Assembly: GCF_001590785.1 (NCBI RefSeq)
Contig: NZ_LTAO01000012.1
Span: 558,901 to 622,900 of the forward strand
Source of the DNA: Alkalihalobacillus trypoxylicola
GTDB taxonomy: Bacteria > Bacillota > Bacilli > Bacillales > Bacillaceae_D
Direction: 5' to 3'
Length of the DNA: 64,000 nucleotides
Numbering within the stretch: the stretch's first letter is position 1; each line of letters opens with the position of its first letter. The notes below the pieces were generated by a model. It was not told the DNA's origin and made no database searches. It saw nothing but the letters and a program-made list of their open reading frames with translations. The translations under genes and the position numbers were made by a program. Below, one piece after another: positions 60,488 through 64,000 of this stretch.

Positions 60488-61695
60488 TGGCTCTTTATTC
60501 ATATGAAGGAAAACAAGTAGATGGAAAAAAAGTATTAGGGAAAATTCAAGCGGCTTCGGCTTTTGAAGCAAGAGATTCCTTACAAAAACGGGGAATCATC
60601 GTGCTCCAGGTCTATCCGTTAAATGAATGGCTTAATAAAGAACTGAATCTGGGTGTAAGGACGGTTAAAAATCAAGAGTTTGTATTATTTTTGAGACAAT
60701 TTTCGACTTTACTAAAGGCAGGAATTCCGATTGTTAGCGCTATCCAAGTATCTGCTGAACAAACTGTTAGTAAACCACTTAAAGGAGCGTTACATCAAGT
60801 AAAAGAAGAGGTGAATAGTGGTATCTCTCTATCTGAGGCTGCCAAAAAGCATCCGACTATTTTCCCTGAGCTCTTTGTTAATATGATATTTGCTGGAGAG
60901 GTTGGTGGTAACTTAGATGAAATCGTGGATAGGCTTGCTACCAGCTATGAAAAACAGCATCGAACGAAGCAAAAAGTAATAGCTACCTTGACCTATCCAT
61001 TAGTTGTAGGCTTCTTTGCCCTACTTGTTGTTACGTTTTTATTAACCTTTGTTGTGCCGATGTTTGTTAGTATGTTTGCCAATATGGATCAGGAGCTACC
61101 TTTCTTAACCATTTGGGTGATGAATGTTGGTGAGTTTATGACATCCTTCTGGTGGATTCTATTAGTAGTCGTTTTTTTAATCCTTCTATTTATTTTGTAT
61201 GTGAAAGAAGATCAAAGGCTATTGTATTATACCGATTACCTGTTATTGAAAATTCCCTTTGTTGGAAAGCTTCTACAAAAAGCGGTGCTAGCTCGTATGA
61301 CTAGAATGATGAGCTCATTATTTGCTAGCTCCGTCCCCATTTTAGATGCAGTAACTATTGTGGAGAGAATTATAAAAAATCAGGTGGTTAATTCTGTATT
61401 AAAAGATGCTCGTTCGCACTTAGAGAGAGGTGAATCTATGACCACTCCTATGAAAGAACATTGGGTTTTCCCTCCATTAGTAACTCAGCTCATTTCGGTA
61501 GGTGAAGCAACAGGAACTTTAGATTCTATGCTGGAGCAAGTAGCGAGCTATTACGAAGAAGAGGTAGATGCAGGAACCGAACAGCTAAAAGCCTTTATTG
61601 AACCAGTTATGATTGTAGCTATTGCATTACTTGTAGGAATAATCGTGCTAGCGATTATGATGCCGATGTTTTCCCTTTTTGAAAATATCAGTTAA
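60484..61695 (+). CDS. pilC: Type IV pilus inner-membrane platform protein PilC
   Basis: 403 residues with two GspF-type domains (QEFVLFLRQFSTLLKAGIPI at about 63; ARMTRMMSSLFASSVPILDA at about 270) and three membrane spans. This is the platform on which PilB and PilT act. Overlaps pilT by four bases (ATGATG; ATG 60487 is equally possible). It ends 240 bases before the pilin gene, in a gap that holds a promoter candidate and a riboswitch. Confidence 0.92.
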   Translation: MMALYSYEGKQVDGKKVLGKIQAASAFEARDSLQKRGIIVLQVYPLNEWLNKELNLGVRTVKNQEFVLFLRQFSTLLKAGIPIVSAIQVSAEQTVSKPLKGALHQVKEEVNSGISLSEAAKKHPTIFPELFVNMIFAGEVGGNLDEIVDRLATSYEKQHRTKQKVIATLTYPLVVGFFALLVVTFLLTFVVPMFVSMFANMDQELPFLTIWVMNVGEFMTSFWWILLVVVFLILLFILYVKEDQRLLYYTDYLLLKIPFVGKLLQKAVLARMTRMMSSLFASSVPILDAVTIVERIIKNQVVNSVLKDARSHLERGESMTTPMKEHWVFPPLVTQLISVGEATGTLDSMLEQVASYYEEEVDAGTEQLKAFIEPVMIVAIALLVGIIVLAIMMPMFSLFENIS

Positions 61696-61730
61696 AAAGA
61701 ACTAGACAATAAGTCTCTATTTGTATAAAA
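61694..61730 (+). promoter_or_regulatory. Pilin promoter candidate with the shared pil box
   Basis: AAAAAGAACTAGA (61694-61706), then AAGTCTCTATTT, then TATAAAAT around 61724-61731 as a -10-like element. Base by base this is almost the sequence upstream of pilB (57652-57690). No consensus -35. Transcription from here would give a leader of about 200 nt carrying the aptamer below. Confidence 0.5.
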
Positions 61731-61781
61731 TTTCATTATATAGAAATTATTTCAATTAAAGAGAGTATTTCCTTGCTTTAT

Positions 61782-61860
61782 AAAATTGGATGCGTTGAAT
61801 GGTTATCTTTATGTGGGCACTTGGATAATCAGGAGCAAGTAGTGCAACCGGCCAAGTTTG
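61782..61860 (+). promoter_or_regulatory. Cyclic-di-GMP-II riboswitch aptamer upstream of the major pilin
   Basis: The core GTGGGCACTTG (61813-61823) and AGTAGTGCAACCGGCC (61839-61854) match the class II c-di-GMP aptamer (GGGCACTTG ... AGTAGTGCAACCGACC in the Clostridium acetobutylicum example, from memory), with the same 21-base distance between GCAC and GTGC. GAATGG (61797-61802) lies in the expected upstream place. The closing helix P1 can form between AAAATTGG (61782-61789) and CCAAGTTT (61853-61860), one mismatch. Downstream, 78 bases lead to the pilin ATG without a clear terminator; CCAATATTT (about 61914) could compete for the P1 5' strand next to the ribosome binding site. Confidence 0.85.
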
Positions 61861-61937
61861 TAAATAAATCAGCTTAGACTGAAGCATTAAAAACTTAGCT
61901 CTAATGAGGAAACCAATATTTATGAGGAGGAAGAAAC

Positions 61938-62360
61938 ATGAAGAAAATGGTAAAGCGCCTAAAGAATGAACGAGGTTTAACTTTGGTAGAACTGCTAGCC
62001 GTTGTAGTGATTTTAGGTATCATTGCAGCCATTGCTGTCCCAAGTATCGGAATGATTATCGAAAATAGTAAAAAGGATGCCGCGGTTTCGAACGCCCAAC
62101 AAATCCTCAATGCAGCTCAGCTTTATAAAGCAGGAACAAGTAGCGTAGATGGGGATCTTGGACACGATCAGCTAAAAGAGTATTTAGAAGGTGATGGAAT
62201 AATTAATCCGTGGGACGCTAGTACTCCAATAACGGAATATTCCGTAACCTTAAATTCTAGTGGATCAAATGAAGTAGACATTACTTTTCCGGGGAAATGT
62301 ACAATTAGCGGTACTTCCCAACAATTAACAAGTAAAGGTAGAGATGCTTGTGGTAGTTAG
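61938..62360 (+). CDS. pilA: Type IV major pilin
   Basis: 140 residues. Prepilin signal ERG-LTLVELLAVVVILGIIAA: cleavage after Gly13, Glu18 at +5, then the long N-terminal helix to about 50. The C-terminal domain is small and soluble, with two cysteines (GKCTISG and RDACGS) that would close a D-region disulfide. GAGGAGGAAG precedes the ATG. A single gene with its own leader, riboswitch and a hairpin after it, as expected for the most abundant subunit. Confidence 0.9.
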   Translation: MKKMVKRLKNERGLTLVELLAVVVILGIIAAIAVPSIGMIIENSKKDAAVSNAQQILNAAQLYKAGTSSVDGDLGHDQLKEYLEGDGIINPWDASTPITEYSVTLNSSGSNEVDITFPGKCTISGTSQQLTSKGRDACGS

Positions 62361-62370
62361 GTGTAAAAAC

Positions 62371-62402
62371 GAAGAAAGCCTATCTCAAGGATAGGCTTTC
62401 AA
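62371..62402 (+). terminator. Hairpin after the pilin gene
   Basis: GAAAGCCTATC and GATAGGCTTTC form a perfect 11-bp stem with loop TCAAG. The bases after it (AATATC) are not T-rich, so it is probably an mRNA 3'-end stabiliser or a partial terminator that raises pilin relative to pilD. Confidence 0.65.
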
Positions 62403-62426
62403 TATCTAACATAGAGGGGTGAGTGA

Positions 62427-63191
62427 ATGGTAGAGTGGATTCTTTATAGCTATATTGCTTTAGTCGGTTTGTGCTTAGGTTCTTTTTATAATGTAGTTGG
62501 ATTGAGACTACCGATAGGTACGCTTTGGGACAAAGCTCGCTCGTATACTCCGTGCTGTCAAAGAAAGCTCTCCACCAAAGAGTTAATTCCTCTATTTTCC
62601 TATTTATTTTTACATGGAAAATGCCTTACATGTAAAACTCGAATATCTCCCATTTATCCCAGTATTGAATTCTTAACAGCGCTTTTATTTATATTTGCTT
62701 TTTGGAAAATTGGGTTTCAAGTACAACTGATTGAAGCTTTTTTATTGATTTCTCTTTCATTAATTTTAATCGTTTCTGATATGCGCTATATGTTGATTCC
62801 AAATAAACTTCTTTTATTTTTTACGGCTCTATTCATAGGATGGAAGCTTTTATTTGTTCCATTAGATATGTGGGGAGATTTTATATTAGGGGCTATGATA
62901 GGATTTATCGTCTTGTTGGTTGTCGCGATTGTTAGTAAAGGTGGAATGGGTGGAGGAGATATAAAATTATTTGCATTGTTAGGTTTTGTTCTTGGCTATA
63001 AGCTAGTGATTTTAACCTTTATGCTTTCTTGCTTTTTAGGAGCACTCATTGGAGGTTGTTTAATGTTAATGGGAGTTGTTAAACGAAAGCAGCCTATTCC
63101 GTTTGCTCCTTTTATAGTAGTAGCAGCCTTAGTTAGTTATTTTTATGGAAATCAAATGATTGACTGGTATTTCGCCATTAGTAACTTATAG
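62427..63191 (+). CDS. pilD: Prepilin peptidase (PilD-type)
   Basis: Aspartyl protease that cleaves and N-methylates prepilins. 254 residues, about seven spans. The first catalytic Asp lies in SDMRYMLIPNK and the second in GGMGGGDIKLF. The cytoplasmic zinc loop reads TPCC ... GKCLTCK; the usual first pair is CPxC, so one cysteine appears shifted. GGGGTGAGTG precedes the ATG. It would process all four prepilins in this locus. Confidence 0.9.
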   Translation: MVEWILYSYIALVGLCLGSFYNVVGLRLPIGTLWDKARSYTPCCQRKLSTKELIPLFSYLFLHGKCLTCKTRISPIYPSIEFLTALLFIFAFWKIGFQVQLIEAFLLISLSLILIVSDMRYMLIPNKLLLFFTALFIGWKLLFVPLDMWGDFILGAMIGFIVLLVVAIVSKGGMGGGDIKLFALLGFVLGYKLVILTFMLSCFLGALIGGCLMLMGVVKRKQPIPFAPFIVVAALVSYFYGNQMIDWYFAISNL

Positions 63192-63215
63192 AAAAAACAA
63201 ATCGGAGTGAGAGTG

Positions 63216-64000
63216 ATGAGTCTATTTTCTTTATCGGCAAAAAAGCGTCATTCCATCATATGGAAAGACCATGTTATTCGTTTCCTGGCAAGCAAAAGTC
63301 CTTCTCATGATCAAATTACAACGGCTAAAGAGGTTTTTTTACCTCCAGGGTTCATCCAAGATGGTCTTATTAAAAAAGAGGAGGAACTAATCGAATTCCT
63401 GATCCCGATATTCGAGGAATGGGGCTTGAAAAATGTGAATATACAAATGACGATTCCAGACAGTCAATTAATTATTCGTCAGCACCAAGTGAAAAAAGGT
63501 AAAAATAGAGAAGAAATACTCGGACAGCTTTATTTTGATTTAGGAGATTCCTTTTTGCTTCCTTGGAGTGATCCACTTTTTGATTTTCAAATCATAAAAA
63601 AAGGTGAGGTATTAGACGATATCTTAGTATTTGCCGTTCAAGAGAAGGTAGTTGAACAATATAAAAGTTTAGTAGAAAAATTATCTCTTTCTTTAAATGC
63701 CATTGATGTTCGTCCGCTTTGCTGTTATCGTCTTTTTTCTGAAAGATTATCGTTAGAAAAAAATAAAGAACAAGTATTAGTAATGGCGGATCAACAAACC
63801 TTAACATTTGCTGTATTTGAGAATAGCTTCCCGCTTTTTTATCGTTATTTGCCTTTGAATCCTATTGATAGCCAATATTTAACTGAAAATGATTCTAAGA
63901 ATTCATGGAAGGAACAAATCTTTCAAGAGCTTGAAAGAGTACTCCATTTTTATCGTTATAATGTCAAGGTTGGAAAAGGTCAATTTTCACACTTGTTACT
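63216..64000 (+). CDS. PilM-like actin-fold pilus assembly protein (5' part)
   Basis: The frame opens at ATG 63216 behind CGGAGTGAGAG and stays open to the window edge (261 codons). Position after pilD and content (FSLSAKKRHSIIWKDHVIRF at the start; VNIQMTIPDSQLIIRQ; EQVLVMADQQTLTFAVFENS; LERVLHFYRYN) fit a divergent PilM, the cytoplasmic actin-like ring protein that joins PilN/PilO to the motor. The clear phosphate-binding glycine motif is not obvious, so the call rests on context and pattern. pilN and pilO genes are expected beyond the edge. Confidence 0.6.
   Translation, partial: MSLFSLSAKKRHSIIWKDHVIRFLASKSPSHDQITTAKEVFLPPGFIQDGLIKKEEELIEFLIPIFEEWGLKNVNIQMTIPDSQLIIRQHQVKKGKNREEILGQLYFDLGDSFLLPWSDPLFDFQIIKKGEVLDDILVFAVQEKVVEQYKSLVEKLSLSLNAIDVRPLCCYRLFSERLSLEKNKEQVLVMADQQTLTFAVFENSFPLFYRYLPLNPIDSQYLTENDSKNSWKEQIFQELERVLHFYRYNVKVGKGQFSHLL

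Noticed and set aside
61782-61860. Class I (GEMM) c-di-GMP riboswitch as an alternative reading
   Set aside because: The GEMM-I hallmarks (GGCAAACC and GGGACGCAAAGC) are absent, while the class II core GGGCACTTG...AGTAGTGCAACCGGCC is present.

Overview
The window is a piece of a low-GC, spore-forming Firmicute chromosome, most likely Bacillaceae. The evidence is gene order and content: hemAXCDBL followed by spoVID and ysxE, tig-clpX-lonB-lonA-ysxC, ilv/leu with a leucine T-box, valS-folC, a bacillithiol-dependent redox gene (brxC/ytxJ), AAGGAGG-type ribosome binding sites and many TTG/GTG starts. The genus cannot be fixed from sequence alone. A type IV pilus locus with its own PilT, separate from any comG operon, points away from B. 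subtilis itself and towards an environmental relative.

Layout. 1-4.1 kb: end of an aldo/keto reductase, then an acyl-CoA-dehydrogenase-like flavoprotein in an operon with a MetNIQ-type methionine/sulfur ABC importer. 4.1-7.3 kb: a repeat element, two unlisted small membrane-protein genes, a brxC-glutaredoxin pair, a patatin-like lipase and an unknown 137-aa protein. 7.4-16.3 kb: branched-chain amino acid synthesis (ilvD, leucine T-box, ilvB-ilvN-ilvC, leuB-leuC-leuD). leuA, which normally lies between ilvC and leuB, is absent and a hairpin sits in its place. 16.4-26 kb: ysoA, tig, clpX, a second copy of the first repeat, lonB, lonA and ysxC (protein folding, proteolysis and ribosome assembly). 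26-32.8 kb: the heme operon behind two Fur-family-type operators and an attenuator-like hairpin. 33-36.1 kb: spore coat genes with one extra unknown gene. 36.2-49.5 kb: a pair of foldback repeats, then an eight-gene carbohydrate-uptake-like operon under a near-consensus CcpA site, breaking the usual ysxE-valS junction. 49.5-54.4 kb: valS (with a valine T-box) and folC, ending against a third foldback repeat.

54.8-64 kb is a type IV pilus locus. A minus-strand operon encodes three minor-pilin-like proteins, one of which joins a prepilin N-terminus to a roughly 400-residue beta-solenoid. Divergent from it run pilB, pilT, pilC, a major pilin, a prepilin peptidase and the start of a pilM-like gene. 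Upstream of the major pilin I read a class II cyclic-di-GMP riboswitch aptamer. A shared 13-nt box lies upstream of pilin and in the divergent pilB/minor-pilin promoter region.

The strongest candidates for little-described biology are (1) the c-di-GMP-linked pilus with its solenoid-bearing pilin, (2) the operon of two permease pairs, two very different solute-binding proteins, an NHL/TPR/Yip1 membrane protein and a membrane-anchored DUF5696-like protein, and (3) two families of structured intergenic repeats. All family assignments are by eye, without database searches.
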